From contig NZ_FQWB01000005.1 of NCBI RefSeq assembly GCF_900129545.1, positions 274,112 through 338,111 on the forward strand: a stretch of 64,000 nt of DNA, in the 5' to 3' direction. Below the pieces are notes generated by a model. That model did not search any database and had not been told where the DNA came from. It saw only the letters and a list, made by a program, of their open reading frames with translations. The position numbers were made by a program, and so were the translations under genes. Origin of the DNA: Flavobacterium fluvii. GTDB taxonomy: Bacteria > Bacteroidota > Bacteroidia > Flavobacteriales > Flavobacteriaceae. Position 1 is the stretch's first letter. Every line of letters begins with the position of its first letter. Shown here piece after piece: positions 37,261 through 47,110 of this stretch.

Positions 37261-38154
37261 ATGATTAAAACTCCGAGAATAGTACTGGCTTTACTAATAA
37301 TCATTTTAGCCATTTCATGCAAAAAAGCAGAATCAGCTGGAGAAACTGTTTATGAACCCACCGACATTGCAGCTGATACCACAAGCATGGCCTCATCATC
37401 TGCGGCAGTAGAACCTAAAAATAGTGACCAAAAATTTGTTAGAACTGCTGACATCAAATTCAAAGTAAAAAATGTAGCCAATTCCACTTATGCCATCGAA
37501 AATACTGCCGTTAAATTTGGTGGTTTTGTAACCTACACCAATTTACAAAGCTCCATTTCTGAAACGAAAGAAATAAAAATAAGCCAAGACAGCACACTTG
37601 AAATTACAAAATACATCGTCGAAAACAATATTACCATTAGAGTCCCAAATGTTCGTCTGGACACTGTCATCAAAACTATTGCCAAGCAAATTGATTTTCT
37701 TGAATATCGAATTATAAAAGCAGATGACGTTTCCTTGCAAATGTTGTCGAATCAAATGGCTGAAAACAGAAGTTCAAATCAAGAAAAACGTATAGAAAAA
37801 GCAATCGACACCAAAGGCAAGAAATTGAACGACGTAATTGCCGCAGAAGACACATTGAACAATAAAAACGAGCAAAAAGACAACAGCAAACTTGAAAACC
37901 TTTCCTTGCAAGATCAAGTAAATTTCAGCACCTTGACTTTACAAATTTACCAACGTCCAACTTTTAAAGAAGAAATGATTGCCAATGCAAAAACGTACAG
38001 ACAAAATTTCGGAACCCAAATTCTTGACGGAATTAAAACGGGCTGGTATGTAATCGAAGGAATCATTGCTGTTTTAGTACAACTCTGGTCAATAATTCTA
38101 ATTGGAATTGGAGGCTATTTTATCTATAAAAAATATCTTAAAAAAGGGAACTAA
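37261..38154 (+). CDS. DUF4349 domain lipoprotein
   Basis: A 297-residue envelope protein. The N terminus (IVLALLIIILAISCKKAES) is a lipoprotein signal with Cys20. A low-complexity Ala/Ser-rich linker follows. The DUF4349 domain starts at about residue 58 with RTADIKFKVKNVANSTYAIE and contains the V-x-x-V-R-V-P-type segment ITIRVPNVRLDTVI. A charged, probably coiled-coil region follows at about 165-215. A membrane segment lies at about 264-289. Proteins of this family are of unknown function. A lipid anchor plus a C-terminal span would fix both ends to a membrane, which is common for this family. A TATATTTA element lies at 37205-37212. Confidence 0.85.
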   Translation: MIKTPRIVLALLIIILAISCKKAESAGETVYEPTDIAADTTSMASSSAAVEPKNSDQKFVRTADIKFKVKNVANSTYAIENTAVKFGGFVTYTNLQSSISETKEIKISQDSTLEITKYIVENNITIRVPNVRLDTVIKTIAKQIDFLEYRIIKADDVSLQMLSNQMAENRSSNQEKRIEKAIDTKGKKLNDVIAAEDTLNNKNEQKDNSKLENLSLQDQVNFSTLTLQIYQRPTFKEEMIANAKTYRQNFGTQILDGIKTGWYVIEGIIAVLVQLWSIILIGIGGYFIYKKYLKKGN

Positions 38155-38160
38155 AATCAA

Positions 38161-38197
38161 AACCCCGTTCAGCACAACTGAACGGGGTTTGTTTTTT
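38161..38197. terminator. bidirectional terminator
   Basis: AACCCCGTTCAG (38161-38172) pairs with CTGAACGGGGTT (38178-38189), followed by a T-run on the plus strand. It separates the convergent DUF4349 and lpdA genes. Confidence 0.9.
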
Positions 38198-38214
38198 TAA
38201 TATAACTTTTCTAA

Positions 38215-39618
38215 CTATACGTGCAACGCTCTATTCTCCGTGGCAGCCAAAGCCGCTTCTTTTATCGCTTCAGAGAAAGTTGGATGTGCGTGACTCATTC
38301 TTGAAATATCTTCGGCAGATGCCTTGAATTCCATTGCAGTTACCGCTTCGGCAATCAAGTCGGCGCAACGAGCTCCAATCATGTGAATCCCCAATACTTC
38401 ATCGGTTTTGGCATCGGCAAGAATTTTCACGAATCCGTCCAAATCTCCGCTGGCTCTTGCTCTTCCCAACGCTTTGAAAGGAAAACTTCCTGATTTGAAG
38501 GCAACACCAGACGCTTTTAATTGCTCTTCCGTTTGTCCAACCGCAGCCACTTCTGGCCAAGTGTATACCACTCCTGGAATCAAGTTGTAATCAATATGTG
38601 GTTTTTGACCCGCCAAGATTTCGGCAACCATGGTTCCCTCTTCTTCCGCTTTGTGCGCCAACATTGCACCACGAACCACGTCACCAATGGCATAAATATT
38701 TGGCACATTGGTTTGTAAATGATCATTTACTTCAATCATTCCCCTGTCCGTGATTTTCACTCCGGCCTTATCAGCATTCAAACCATCCGTATAAGGACGA
38801 CGACCAACTGAAACCAATGAATAATCTCCTTCAAGAGTTATCGTTTCTCCTTTTGCATTTTCAGCTTGAACAGTTACGCTATTTCCTTTTCTTTCCACTG
38901 ATTTCACTTTGTGTGAAACGTAAAATTTCATTCCTTGTTTTTTCAGAACTTTGGTCAATTCTTTAGACAGGGCACCATCCATTCCTGGAATAATTCTGTC
39001 CATAAATTCCACTACCGAAACTTGTGCACCCAAACGTAAATACACTTGTCCCAATTCGATTCCTATAACACCACCACCAATGATGACAAGGTGTTTTGGC
39101 ACTTCTTTCAAAGCCAAAGCTTCCGTTGAAGTGATGATTCTTTCTTTGTCTATTTTGATAAACGGCAACGAAGATGGTTTAGAACCTGTTGCTATAATGA
39201 TATTTTTTGATTCGATAGTTTCCGAAGTTCCGTCAGCTTTGGCAATAGCCACGTGAGTCGCGTCTACAAATGATCCCAAACCATTGAAAACTGTCACTTT
39301 ATTTTTGTCCATCAAGTAATTGATTCCTCCCGAAGTTTGATCCACGACAGCTTGTTTGCGGGCGATCATTTTCTCCAAATTGACTTTTACTTCACCAGAA
39401 AGTTCGATTCCATGATCTGCAAAATGGGCAATTTCGCTGTAATGATGCGAAGACGACAACAATGCTTTTGACGGAATACAACCTACATTGAGGCAAGTTC
39501 CTCCAAGAGTGGAATATTTTTCGATAATGGCCGTTTTGAAACCTAACTGTGCGCAACGAATTGCCGAAACATATCCGCCTGGCCCTGAACCTATAATGAC
39601 TACGTCAAATGAACTCAT
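38215..39618 (-). CDS. lpdA: dihydrolipoyl dehydrogenase
   Basis: FAD-dependent E3 subunit of pyruvate and 2-oxoglutarate dehydrogenase complexes; reoxidises dihydrolipoamide with NAD+. The 467-residue protein has the FAD motif IIGSGPGGYVSAI, the redox disulfide in GGTCLNVGCIPSK (Cys42, Cys47), the NAD motif IIGGGVIGIELG, YAIGDVVRGAMLAHKAEEEG, and the catalytic HAHPTFSE near the C terminus. The ATG at 39618 gives the family start MSSFDVVIIG; the longer frame begins 25 codons earlier with unrelated sequence. A TATTTTTG -7 element lies at 39646-39653 on the minus strand, so the transcript would have a leader of about 20 bases. Confidence 0.96.
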   Translation of the reverse strand: MSSFDVVIIGSGPGGYVSAIRCAQLGFKTAIIEKYSTLGGTCLNVGCIPSKALLSSSHHYSEIAHFADHGIELSGEVKVNLEKMIARKQAVVDQTSGGINYLMDKNKVTVFNGLGSFVDATHVAIAKADGTSETIESKNIIIATGSKPSSLPFIKIDKERIITSTEALALKEVPKHLVIIGGGVIGIELGQVYLRLGAQVSVVEFMDRIIPGMDGALSKELTKVLKKQGMKFYVSHKVKSVERKGNSVTVQAENAKGETITLEGDYSLVSVGRRPYTDGLNADKAGVKITDRGMIEVNDHLQTNVPNIYAIGDVVRGAMLAHKAEEEGTMVAEILAGQKPHIDYNLIPGVVYTWPEVAAVGQTEEQLKASGVAFKSGSFPFKALGRARASGDLDGFVKILADAKTDEVLGIHMIGARCADLIAEAVTAMEFKASAEDISRMSHAHPTFSEAIKEAALAATENRALHV

Positions 39619-39841
39619 AGTATGTGTGTTTTTGTTTAAGTGATGCAAAAATAAGAAATAAAATTGCAATGACCATTTCAATAGCAACGGCAATTTTCCT
39701 CAATTAAAGGATTTTTTGTTGGATTTCTTGAAGTATCAAAAACAGCGCAAACAATACTTCTATTTAATTCTTATAAATTTAATAAAATCGCATTTGAAAA
39801 TTTCCCTGTTGAAAAATGATTTACTTTTTGATTTAAACATA

Positions 39842-39880
39842 AAAAAAGGAGAATATTCAAATTGAATATTCTCCTTTTTA
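39842..39880 (-). terminator. terminator at the end of the pectin locus
   Basis: AAAAAGGAGAATATTCAA-type arms pair almost perfectly with the following ATTGAATATTCTCCTTTTT. It lies just after the stop of the T9SS protein gene on the minus strand. Confidence 0.88.
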
Positions 39881-39896
39881 GTTAGTGCTTAGTTAA

Positions 39897-40730
39897 TTAT
39901 TGCACTATCACTTTTACTGATTTTTCACCCTCAGCTGATTGGGCTTTTACAATGTAAACTCCACCGTTGATATCTAAACTAGTGTCTGCATTCGCTTGAG
40001 TCGATTTAACCAATGCACCCAGTACGTTGTAAACCTCAACTGTTGTGCTTGATTTTATGTTTGACAAGAAAATTTTGTTGTCTTTGGCAAAAACTGTTAC
40101 ATCAAGTTCTTTTTGGAAATTTTTATTTCCAAGCGCAGGAGTTGTTACGTTAGCACCTGTAACTTCAACTTTGTAAAGATTAACACCATTATCACTATAT
40201 ACATAAAGCTTACCACCACCAACTGTAGTGTAGTTTGCTGTTACAATAGCACTACCCGCAACAGGTGCTGCAGCACTACCAACTAGACTATTACCATCTG
40301 TTACAAGAACAGAACGATCAGCAGATCCAGCAGTACTACTAGCATGTCTAAACCAAACCTTTACAGTACATGGTCCATCAACTGTAAAATATAAATAACG
40401 TTGAGTTGGTTTATATGTTGGTGCGGTCACTCCTCCATTACCATTTACTTGAAATCGAGTTGTACTTGTATAACCAGTAAATGTACCATTGCTTAAATTA
40501 ATAACTCCAAAATTTTTAACTGTAGAAGCTCCAGGAAAAATACCCAATTTATCCACAACTGTTTCAGTCAGATAATTAGATTCTTGAGGCGTAGCAGGTG
40601 TAGTAACAGGAGCTGGAGCACTAAGTGGCCAAGTAGCAATTTCTTGAAAATCCCAGTATTTAGTTTGAGCGTTAATTGCTGATACTGAAAATAACACAAT
40701 AAAAGTTAAATAAAGTAATTTTTTTTTCAT
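39897..40730 (-). CDS. secreted protein with type IX secretion sorting domain
   Basis: A 277-residue protein with a signal peptide (MKKKLLYLTFIVLFSVSAINAQ), a beta-rich domain of about 165 residues that may bind carbohydrate, and a C-terminal type A T9SS domain (about 205-277). The last shows the usual VEVYNVLGALV and GGVYIVKAQS features and ends in VKVIVQ. T9SS would export it and may attach it to the cell surface. It is the last gene of the pectin locus, and a palindromic site and separate leader suggest its own promoter. I see no catalytic motif; a role in binding pectin is inference from context. Confidence 0.82.
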   Translation of the reverse strand: MKKKLLYLTFIVLFSVSAINAQTKYWDFQEIATWPLSAPAPVTTPATPQESNYLTETVVDKLGIFPGASTVKNFGVINLSNGTFTGYTSTTRFQVNGNGGVTAPTYKPTQRYLYFTVDGPCTVKVWFRHASSTAGSADRSVLVTDGNSLVGSAAAPVAGSAIVTANYTTVGGGKLYVYSDNGVNLYKVEVTGANVTTPALGNKNFQKELDVTVFAKDNKIFLSNIKSSTTVEVYNVLGALVKSTQANADTSLDINGGVYIVKAQSAEGEKSVKVIVQ

Positions 40731-40764
40731 AATATAAAGTATTTGGTTAGATTGACTACAACAT

Positions 40765-40778
40765 TGTAATCGATTACA
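40765..40778. promoter_or_regulatory. 14-bp palindrome, possible regulator site
   Basis: TGTAATCGATTACA is a perfect palindrome 35 bp upstream of the T9SS gene start. A 12-of-14 match occurs at 51010-51023 in the susC upstream region. This size and symmetry fit a dimeric regulator such as a LacI-type protein, but no such gene is in the window. Confidence 0.5.
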
Positions 40779-40885
40779 TAAAATTAGTTTATTTTTTTAA
40801 TATACAATAAAAAAAAGGTGTTATTTTTATATTGTGTATATTTTATATTTCGTTTGTGCATTAAACAAACAAAAGGGTCTTAAAT

Positions 40886-40920
40886 AAAAAATCAGAACAG
40901 AAGTAATTCTGTTCTGATTT
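40886..40920 (-). terminator. terminator after the pectin methylesterase gene
   Basis: AAATCAGAACAGAA pairs with TTCTGTTCTGATTT around loop GTAA, about 50 bp after the CE8 stop, with T-runs on both strands. Confidence 0.88.
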
Positions 40921-40971
40921 AATTATTTTAAAAATATAATTATGCAACTTTTTGTAACAGTTTTAGGGCTT

Positions 40972-41970
40972 CTATAAAATTGGATCCCAATCCTTGAATA
41001 TTTTATCCATTGTGTAATCTGTTGAAAATTGCTGGGCGGTTAATGTATGCGACCAATTCACTCGTGATGATCTATCAGCACCTTTTCCTGAACATTCATA
41101 CTCAGCATAGAAAGTTGTTGATTCAGCTTCGGTTCTACCCCAATTAGACCACCCTAAAGGATTGATGTGTTCACCCATTTCGCATTTAATAAAAACGGTT
41201 TTGGCATCATTACGCCAAGGCCTTCCCAAATAAACCGATCCTTTAGATGTGTTTGTCGTCAATTTACAATTCAGGAAAACATAGCCATATGAAGTGCCTA
41301 AGCTTGTTGAAGCAGCCGTAATATAAGCTCCTCCCTGTTTTGAAAAAATCTCGCAATCTTCAAATAACGCAGTTGACGCACCAAAAATAAAATCGGTTGT
41401 ACCTTCCATATAACAATTTTTATAATATTGTCTGCTTTTGTCTGCACGCGTATACACAGTATCCTGAAATCCCAGAAAATTACAATTGTTGAAAATCACT
41501 TTATCACCATCGATTCTTACGGCGACAGCTTGCCCTACTGGGCCTGAGGAATTTTCAAAAGTAATGTTTTCAGCTTTAAAATTATCGGCACCAACGGCAA
41601 AACTACAAGAACCCGAAGTACCTATGTTTGCTCCTGCCGCATTTTTTTTGGAAGCATAATCATCATAAGTGAGTATTGTTTTTGTTTTATCCTCTCCTAT
41701 CAAAGTGACATTTATTTTGTCCTTGGGCAAATCCAATTTTTCTTTATAAATCCCATTTTTAATATAAATCTTGGTCTCTTTTTGCTTTAGAAACGGCACT
41801 GAATTTATTGCCTCTTGGACAGTCGCAAAATCTCCAGCCCCTTTTGCATCAACGACAATATCATATTTTTGGGATAAATTATTTGGATCTTGGGCAGAAT
41901 TTGCTGCTGAACAATTCCATAAAAACAGTGATAAAATCCCAACGTAAACACTCTTTAGTTTCAACTTCAT
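40972..41970 (-). CDS. pectin methylesterase (CE8) lipoprotein
   Basis: Removes methyl esters from homogalacturonan so that lyases can cut it. The 332-residue protein has a lipoprotein signal ending FLWNCSAANS (Cys19). The right-handed beta-helix fold is marked by DGAGDFATVQEAINSVP-like sequence at the N terminus, GFQDTVYT (catalytic Gln and Asp), TTDFIFGAS (second catalytic Asp) and YLGRPWR (catalytic Arg). It lies directly downstream of the pectate lyase gene (41 bp) on the minus strand, so both may be cotranscribed. Probably anchored to the periplasmic or outer face of the outer membrane. Confidence 0.94.
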   Translation of the reverse strand: MKLKLKSVYVGILSLFLWNCSAANSAQDPNNLSQKYDIVVDAKGAGDFATVQEAINSVPFLKQKETKIYIKNGIYKEKLDLPKDKINVTLIGEDKTKTILTYDDYASKKNAAGANIGTSGSCSFAVGADNFKAENITFENSSGPVGQAVAVRIDGDKVIFNNCNFLGFQDTVYTRADKSRQYYKNCYMEGTTDFIFGASTALFEDCEIFSKQGGAYITAASTSLGTSYGYVFLNCKLTTNTSKGSVYLGRPWRNDAKTVFIKCEMGEHINPLGWSNWGRTEAESTTFYAEYECSGKGADRSSRVNWSHTLTAQQFSTDYTMDKIFKDWDPIL

Positions 41971-42010
41971 TTTAAACTTATTATTTTAATTTTCTTTTCA
42001 AGTTAATCGG

Positions 42011-43483
42011 CTAATCGTATTGTCCAGCATTAACCTCTTTCACGATACTATTCAAGTAAACTTCGATATTGTCGTAGGCAGAACTCAAATCTTTGGCATT
42101 GGCATTCTTTACGTTTGGATTTAATTTTTTTTCTATTTCCCATACATCCGGCATTCCATCATTATCCGTGTCCAGCGGAGGTGTCGTGCTTTTAAGCACC
42201 GGCCATCCGCCAACATCGCCTTGCGAATCAATAATTCCTTTTGTACTTCCATTCGTTCCTTCGAACGTATAAGTTTTATTTTTTACATTATCGATTATCC
42301 TCAAATCCACGGCATCTCTCACGAGATTGGCACCACCATATTTAAGGACTCTTTCGTAGGCTATTTGAGCAGTATGAGTGGTTACATTTCCTTTGATATC
42401 ATGAGGAGTATTGACCTTCATTTTCAATTTGTCGGCATCAGAAACCACGCCATAACTCGAATGAAATTGATTGTACACACCATAATCCCAATTGTTGTTT
42501 GTGGCATTGATATTGCCTTCAACATAATTGCCATTTACATAAAATTTACCCCAAATATCATACACTTCCGTGCCAACAATCTTGTTTTTATCAATGGACA
42601 AAATTCTATCCGTCTTTGAAGTTACCGGTCCAGGCTTGTAATAACAGTTCACGATATTCACGTTCATTGCTTCTCCTCCGTAGCAACTGTTTCCTCCCCA
42701 ATTGTAGACCACGTTGTTTCTTAAATCCGTTAAATCTGTCAGCGCAAAAGCCTTGCCTGCTTCTTCTCCCAATCTTGGATTTCTGCTATCGTGATGTGCC
42801 AATAAATTATGATGGAATGATGCATTTTTGCCACCCCAAACTCCACCATATCCATGGGCTCCTTTTGCATGAACAGAATTTCTCAAGGACTCAGAAATAA
42901 TGGACCATTGCACGGTAGTGTTTTCGTTTGCATAAAAGGAAACACATTCATCTGTTGACCAGCTCATGGAACAGTGATCCACAATTATGTTTTTATTAAA
43001 TCTCCCCCCAAAGGCATCTCCCTCTTGCATGGTTTCGTCTCCCATTCTAAATCGGATGTAGCGCACAATAACATTTCCGGTTTGAACAGTCACTGGATAA
43101 TCTCTAAGACAAATTCCATCGCCAGGAGCTGATTGTCCAGCTATGGTTATATTAGGATTTATAATTTTTAAAGTCGATTTTAAACTTATGGTTCCTGATA
43201 CTTTAAAAACTACAATCCTGCTCCCGGAAGCCTCGACTGCAGCCCTCAAACTTCCTGGACCAGCATCATTCAAATTGGTTACAAACAATACTGCCCCACC
43301 ACGACCTCCCGTGGTGAATTGGCCAAATCCCTGGGCTCCAGGAAAAGCATAAGCATCTTCTTGAATTTTTATTGGCTTTTCAGCTACTGGTTCGGGAGTA
43401 ACTGGCACATCATTTTCACTTTTACTGCAAGCCTGTATTTGAAATGTCAAAAAAACAAGCCCTAAAATTTTAATATATTTCAT
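42011..43483 (-). CDS. pectate lyase (PL1 family) lipoprotein
   Basis: Cleaves de-esterified homogalacturonan by beta-elimination. The 490-residue protein starts at the ATG at 43483 and has a lipoprotein signal ending FQIQACSKS (Cys19). The longer open frame begins 11 codons earlier with no signal. PL1 features are GAQGFGQFTTGGRGG at the start of the helix, IIVDHCSMSWSTDE (calcium-binding Asp region) and HDSRNPRLGE, whose Arg is the likely base. A C-terminal segment LDTDNDGMPDVWE resembles a thrombospondin type 3-like calcium motif. It follows the DUF4957-type gene after a terminator, so expression may be partly separate. Confidence 0.93.
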   Translation of the reverse strand: MKYIKILGLVFLTFQIQACSKSENDVPVTPEPVAEKPIKIQEDAYAFPGAQGFGQFTTGGRGGAVLFVTNLNDAGPGSLRAAVEASGSRIVVFKVSGTISLKSTLKIINPNITIAGQSAPGDGICLRDYPVTVQTGNVIVRYIRFRMGDETMQEGDAFGGRFNKNIIVDHCSMSWSTDECVSFYANENTTVQWSIISESLRNSVHAKGAHGYGGVWGGKNASFHHNLLAHHDSRNPRLGEEAGKAFALTDLTDLRNNVVYNWGGNSCYGGEAMNVNIVNCYYKPGPVTSKTDRILSIDKNKIVGTEVYDIWGKFYVNGNYVEGNINATNNNWDYGVYNQFHSSYGVVSDADKLKMKVNTPHDIKGNVTTHTAQIAYERVLKYGGANLVRDAVDLRIIDNVKNKTYTFEGTNGSTKGIIDSQGDVGGWPVLKSTTPPLDTDNDGMPDVWEIEKKLNPNVKNANAKDLSSAYDNIEVYLNSIVKEVNAGQYD

Positions 43484-43502
43484 TTTAAAAACTATTTGGT
43501 AA

Positions 43503-43536
43503 AAAAAAAGACACATTGTTAAGAGGTGTCTTTTTT
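43503..43536 (-). terminator. terminator after the DUF4957/DUF5123-like gene
   Basis: AAAAAAGACAC and GTGTCTTTTTT-type arms (43503-43513 and about 43526-43536) form a hairpin just after the gene, with T-runs on both strands. Full read-through into the lyase gene is therefore not assured. Confidence 0.75.
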
Positions 43537-43559
43537 AAATTAATACTATTTAAGTTTTA

Positions 43560-45212
43560 TTATTGCTTTCTCCAACGTGGATCACCAGCGGTTTTAATAC
43601 CCGCGAAACTAGAATCAATAAAGTTAAAATCTGCAATCGCTGGATCTTTTCCATTAGCAGGATTTTTCCACAAATCTACAGTAGTTTTCGCATAAGCAAC
43701 ATTAGGGAAACCAGGAATAGGTGTACCCCCAGTAGTTAATGTAAAATCACTTGTGGAAAAAGAATTGTTCACAGTGAAATTTGTGGCTGTAAGTCCATCA
43801 ATTGGATCAATAGGCCAACTAGTTGCTCCTGTACCATTAGTATCCCATCCACGACCAATAATGGTATTGGCAATAGTTATACCATCAGTAACATTACCAC
43901 CAGCTGTTGCAGGAAAAGCAAAGATCTTGTTAGCTGATATTCTGGCTACTTCATTCAGTGTACAATCAGAAATCAAGATACTTTTAGCAGGAACCGTACT
44001 AGCAGTACTAATAAACTTTTCACATTTATAAAAAGTAGAATTTGTAAATGCAATGTTGCTAAATTTCCAAGCTACAGGTTCCAAAGTTATAACCCCATAA
44101 CCTCTAATATCAGTTACGATAGAATTATTTATCGAATAATTAGTTATGTATCCAACATTAGCAGCCCCTTGGGAACGAAAAACCCCTCTAAAACTTGATA
44201 TTCTACAATTATCGAATTTCAAATTTTCAACAGTTGCACTTGCATTAACATTAAAAATATAAATAGCAGCCGAATTTGCAGACATAAGAGTAACTCCATC
44301 AAAAACAATTGAAGAAATAACACTACCAGCTGCTAAACTAAAATTGGATGTAATATTGATAATAGCACCATTTGAAGAAGTGCTGTATCCACTTTTTATA
44401 GTAATCGATTTATCAAAACTATAACCTGTACCATTATAAGTCATGTCACCATCAAGAATGATGGTACTACCAGAAGTCGTAGCCGGATCTTTCAAGGTTG
44501 TTATCAATAAATTCGGATCGGTCTTTCCTCTTAAATCGATAACATTTCCAGTTGTTGGTATTGCAGGTTTAGTGGTATAAAGATCCCAACCCCTGATTGT
44601 TTCACCACTGTATATGGCCACCTGGTATTTTGTGCCAGGCGTTAATCCAGAAATGATTTTTGCTCCTGCTGCTATTTCGGCTGGAGTAGTAGGATAAGTA
44701 GCCAATGGAGTTGTCAATGCTTCATCTGCGCCAGCAAATACCTTTACAGCAGTAACTGCTTGATCTCCGGCTGCAACCAACCAACGAACTTTCACAGCAA
44801 TATCAGTGACATCAGCAGCAGTTTGCGGCAACATTATCGTTGGAAATTTTTCAGTCTTTACACCTCCAAAATTTGAAATTTTACTGTTAAACTCTTCTTT
44901 CTCGGCAAAAGCAGTAGCTCTAACTTGATACAAAGTATTCCATAATAAATCTGTAATAACAAATTTATTTTCTGGTGTATCAAATGTTTTAAGCACCGTT
45001 TTAAATGTATCTCTACTAACTTCAATTTTGTAATACACGGCAGATTTCAATTTACCCATGTCAACCGTAATCGTATTGTTTAGGGCTAGCAAATCTTTAT
45101 TCAAAACAGGTCTAAAAAGCCTTGTTTCTGGATAAGTTTCTACGGAACAAGAATTCAAATATAAAACACCTACTAGAAGTAGAAGTGCTTTAAATAAATT
45201 ATTTTTTTTCAT
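43560..45212 (-). CDS. DUF4957/DUF5123-like lipoprotein of the pectin locus
   Basis: A 550-residue lipoprotein (signal ending LYLNSCSVE, Cys22). The N-terminal half has two fibronectin-type-III-like repeats (about residues 30-125 and 130-225); TLYQVRATAF and TKYQVAIYSGE mark the ends of the repeats. The C-terminal half (about 235-550) is a right-handed beta-helix-like domain with many N-x-x-I/F-x-N ladder positions, as in DUF4957/DUF5123 proteins. Such proteins are frequent in pectin-utilisation loci of Bacteroidota and probably bind or hold polygalacturonate at the surface. No lyase motif is seen. It follows susD by 28 bp and is surely in the same transcript. Confidence 0.82.
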   Translation of the reverse strand: MKKNNLFKALLLLVGVLYLNSCSVETYPETRLFRPVLNKDLLALNNTITVDMGKLKSAVYYKIEVSRDTFKTVLKTFDTPENKFVITDLLWNTLYQVRATAFAEKEEFNSKISNFGGVKTEKFPTIMLPQTAADVTDIAVKVRWLVAAGDQAVTAVKVFAGADEALTTPLATYPTTPAEIAAGAKIISGLTPGTKYQVAIYSGETIRGWDLYTTKPAIPTTGNVIDLRGKTDPNLLITTLKDPATTSGSTIILDGDMTYNGTGYSFDKSITIKSGYSTSSNGAIINITSNFSLAAGSVISSIVFDGVTLMSANSAAIYIFNVNASATVENLKFDNCRISSFRGVFRSQGAANVGYITNYSINNSIVTDIRGYGVITLEPVAWKFSNIAFTNSTFYKCEKFISTASTVPAKSILISDCTLNEVARISANKIFAFPATAGGNVTDGITIANTIIGRGWDTNGTGATSWPIDPIDGLTATNFTVNNSFSTSDFTLTTGGTPIPGFPNVAYAKTTVDLWKNPANGKDPAIADFNFIDSSFAGIKTAGDPRWRKQ

Positions 45213-45240
45213 ATTTTTTGTTATTTATATTAAAATAAAA

Positions 45241-47064
45241 TTATGGATTAAAATCATTGTATCCTTCATTTTTCAACACTCCCATACTATTAACAATTGT
45301 TGTACTTGGAATTGGAAATATGTATTTAACAGGATGTCCTTGTTGGTATGGAGAAAAATAGACGTTAATAAAATTGTTGTAAGTTGTTGGGTCTGAAGTT
45401 TTCTTCAAATCAATCAACCAAGGTTTTCTGACATACGCAGGATCTACAGGAGCTACCGCTAGTTTTTCGTTAAGATTTAATATCGAAATTGTACCGTCCA
45501 CATTGGTTTTTACATATACATAATCTGGCAAAGTCCCTAAACCATAAAAGGCATCATCAGCTAATTTATGTAAATTATTTACTGTTTCGTCAATTTTTTT
45601 ATTGTACAAATTCCATCTAATCAACTCCGATTTACGAGTCAACTCTCCTCCAAATTCCCATGCTCTTTCATTTACGATAGCATCAAAAAAAGCATTTTTG
45701 CTTGTAGAAACATTTGCAATATATTCGTCCACTTTTACCGGCCAATCTACTGTATTAAACGCTCTTTTTCTAACCCTGCTGAAAGCTTCTTTTGCTTCAG
45801 CTGTTGGTCCATTCAATTCATTTTCCGACTCTGCAAACATTAATAAAACATCGGCATATCTCATCAATGGCCAATTGATTCCAGTTCCTTTGTCAGTCGT
45901 TTTCCCAAGAGGAGTTTTCACAAATGATCTACTCCATTTCCCTTGCGAGATAGCTCCAATTCCAACAAATTTTTGGATGTTATCTACATCTAAAATATAC
46001 AACCCACAAGTCACGTCTCTTCTTTTATCTTTGAAATCAAATGAATAAAAGTAACTTGCCGGTACATTCATATAGTTACTACCTGAACCATAATTATGTT
46101 TTGCTGCATCACCACCATTAACCCTGATTCCGATATTCCAAGCCACGTCACCTTCACCGATGGCGAAAGGAACTTCGAATAAAACATCGCTGTTTTTGGC
46201 CACTATAAACTCACATTCATTTTTAAAAATCTGTGCGAAATCTGTAGGCAATTCTCTATCCTTTAATGTCATCAACTTTTTAGAATAATCTCTTGCGATT
46301 TTATAATAATCTAAATAGTCGCTTCTTCTGTCCATCTTCATTTCCGGTGTCAAGAAATACCCACCTCTTTGCAAAGATAATCTGGCAATCATTCCTATGG
46401 CAAATTCTCTATTTATTTGTTCTACTCCATAATCGTTTTTATCTGACCATTGCATCTTTTCTTCAATATCGATCAAATCTTTAATAACACTTGAAAGAAT
46501 ATCGTTTCTGTCTACTTTTGGCGTATTATAATCAACACCTGCAATTGGAGCTTGTATAATTAAAGGTACATCACCAAAAGTAAAGATAAGCATACTATAC
46601 CAATAGGCGCGTACTGTATAGGCCTCTCCCAAGAATTGATTGTAAGTCGCTATATCAGTTGTACTCGTCAAGGGATCGTTATAGGTTTTACTTTTATGAA
46701 TACCATCGATAACGACATTACAATCTCTAATGGCTTTATAAGCAAGATCCCAAACAGTTCTTAAATCTGTATTACCGTCTTTTGCTCTTATTCCAAAGAT
46801 TTCATGACGCGTAGTGGAACTATTCAACTCCCCACTAGCTTCAATATCTGTATTTCCCTGGAAATTTGAAGACAATCTGGATCTAAAACCATCTTGTCCA
46901 AAATGTGCATAAATAGCATTAGTCGCTTTTCTTGCGTCAATTACATTCGAAAACACATATTGTGTATCGAAAGTGGATAATGAATCCGGTTCTAGAAAAT
47001 CGGAACAGCTATTCAAACTGAATGCCATTATTATGATTACTGTTTTTTTAATGAAATTATTCAT
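45241..47064 (-). CDS. SusD/RagB family outer-membrane glycan-binding lipoprotein
   Basis: The lid subunit of a SusCD glycan importer. The 607-residue protein has a lipoprotein signal ending FSLNSCSDFLEP (Cys20), a SusD_N-like region with tetratricopeptide helices (AYTVRAYWYSML, FGDVPLI) and a C-terminal RagB/SusD domain with RYADVLLMFAESENEL, where the conserved R-Y-A-D-V-L-L-M-x-A-E segment is diagnostic. Ends VLKNEGYNDFNP. The neighbouring lyase and esterase genes suggest pectic oligosaccharides as ligand. It is 46 bp downstream of susC. Confidence 0.94.
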   Translation of the reverse strand: MNNFIKKTVIIIMAFSLNSCSDFLEPDSLSTFDTQYVFSNVIDARKATNAIYAHFGQDGFRSRLSSNFQGNTDIEASGELNSSTTRHEIFGIRAKDGNTDLRTVWDLAYKAIRDCNVVIDGIHKSKTYNDPLTSTTDIATYNQFLGEAYTVRAYWYSMLIFTFGDVPLIIQAPIAGVDYNTPKVDRNDILSSVIKDLIDIEEKMQWSDKNDYGVEQINREFAIGMIARLSLQRGGYFLTPEMKMDRRSDYLDYYKIARDYSKKLMTLKDRELPTDFAQIFKNECEFIVAKNSDVLFEVPFAIGEGDVAWNIGIRVNGGDAAKHNYGSGSNYMNVPASYFYSFDFKDKRRDVTCGLYILDVDNIQKFVGIGAISQGKWSRSFVKTPLGKTTDKGTGINWPLMRYADVLLMFAESENELNGPTAEAKEAFSRVRKRAFNTVDWPVKVDEYIANVSTSKNAFFDAIVNERAWEFGGELTRKSELIRWNLYNKKIDETVNNLHKLADDAFYGLGTLPDYVYVKTNVDGTISILNLNEKLAVAPVDPAYVRKPWLIDLKKTSDPTTYNNFINVYFSPYQQGHPVKYIFPIPSTTIVNSMGVLKNEGYNDFNP

Positions 47065-47110
47065 AATAAATATGTTTTAAATTTAATTTTTATTAATAAA
47101 TGCCCCCAAC

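Noticed and set aside
38215..39693. Longer version of lpdA starting 25 codons earlier
   Set aside because: The extra residues are not family-like, and the putative promoter element at 39646-39653 lies inside the extension.
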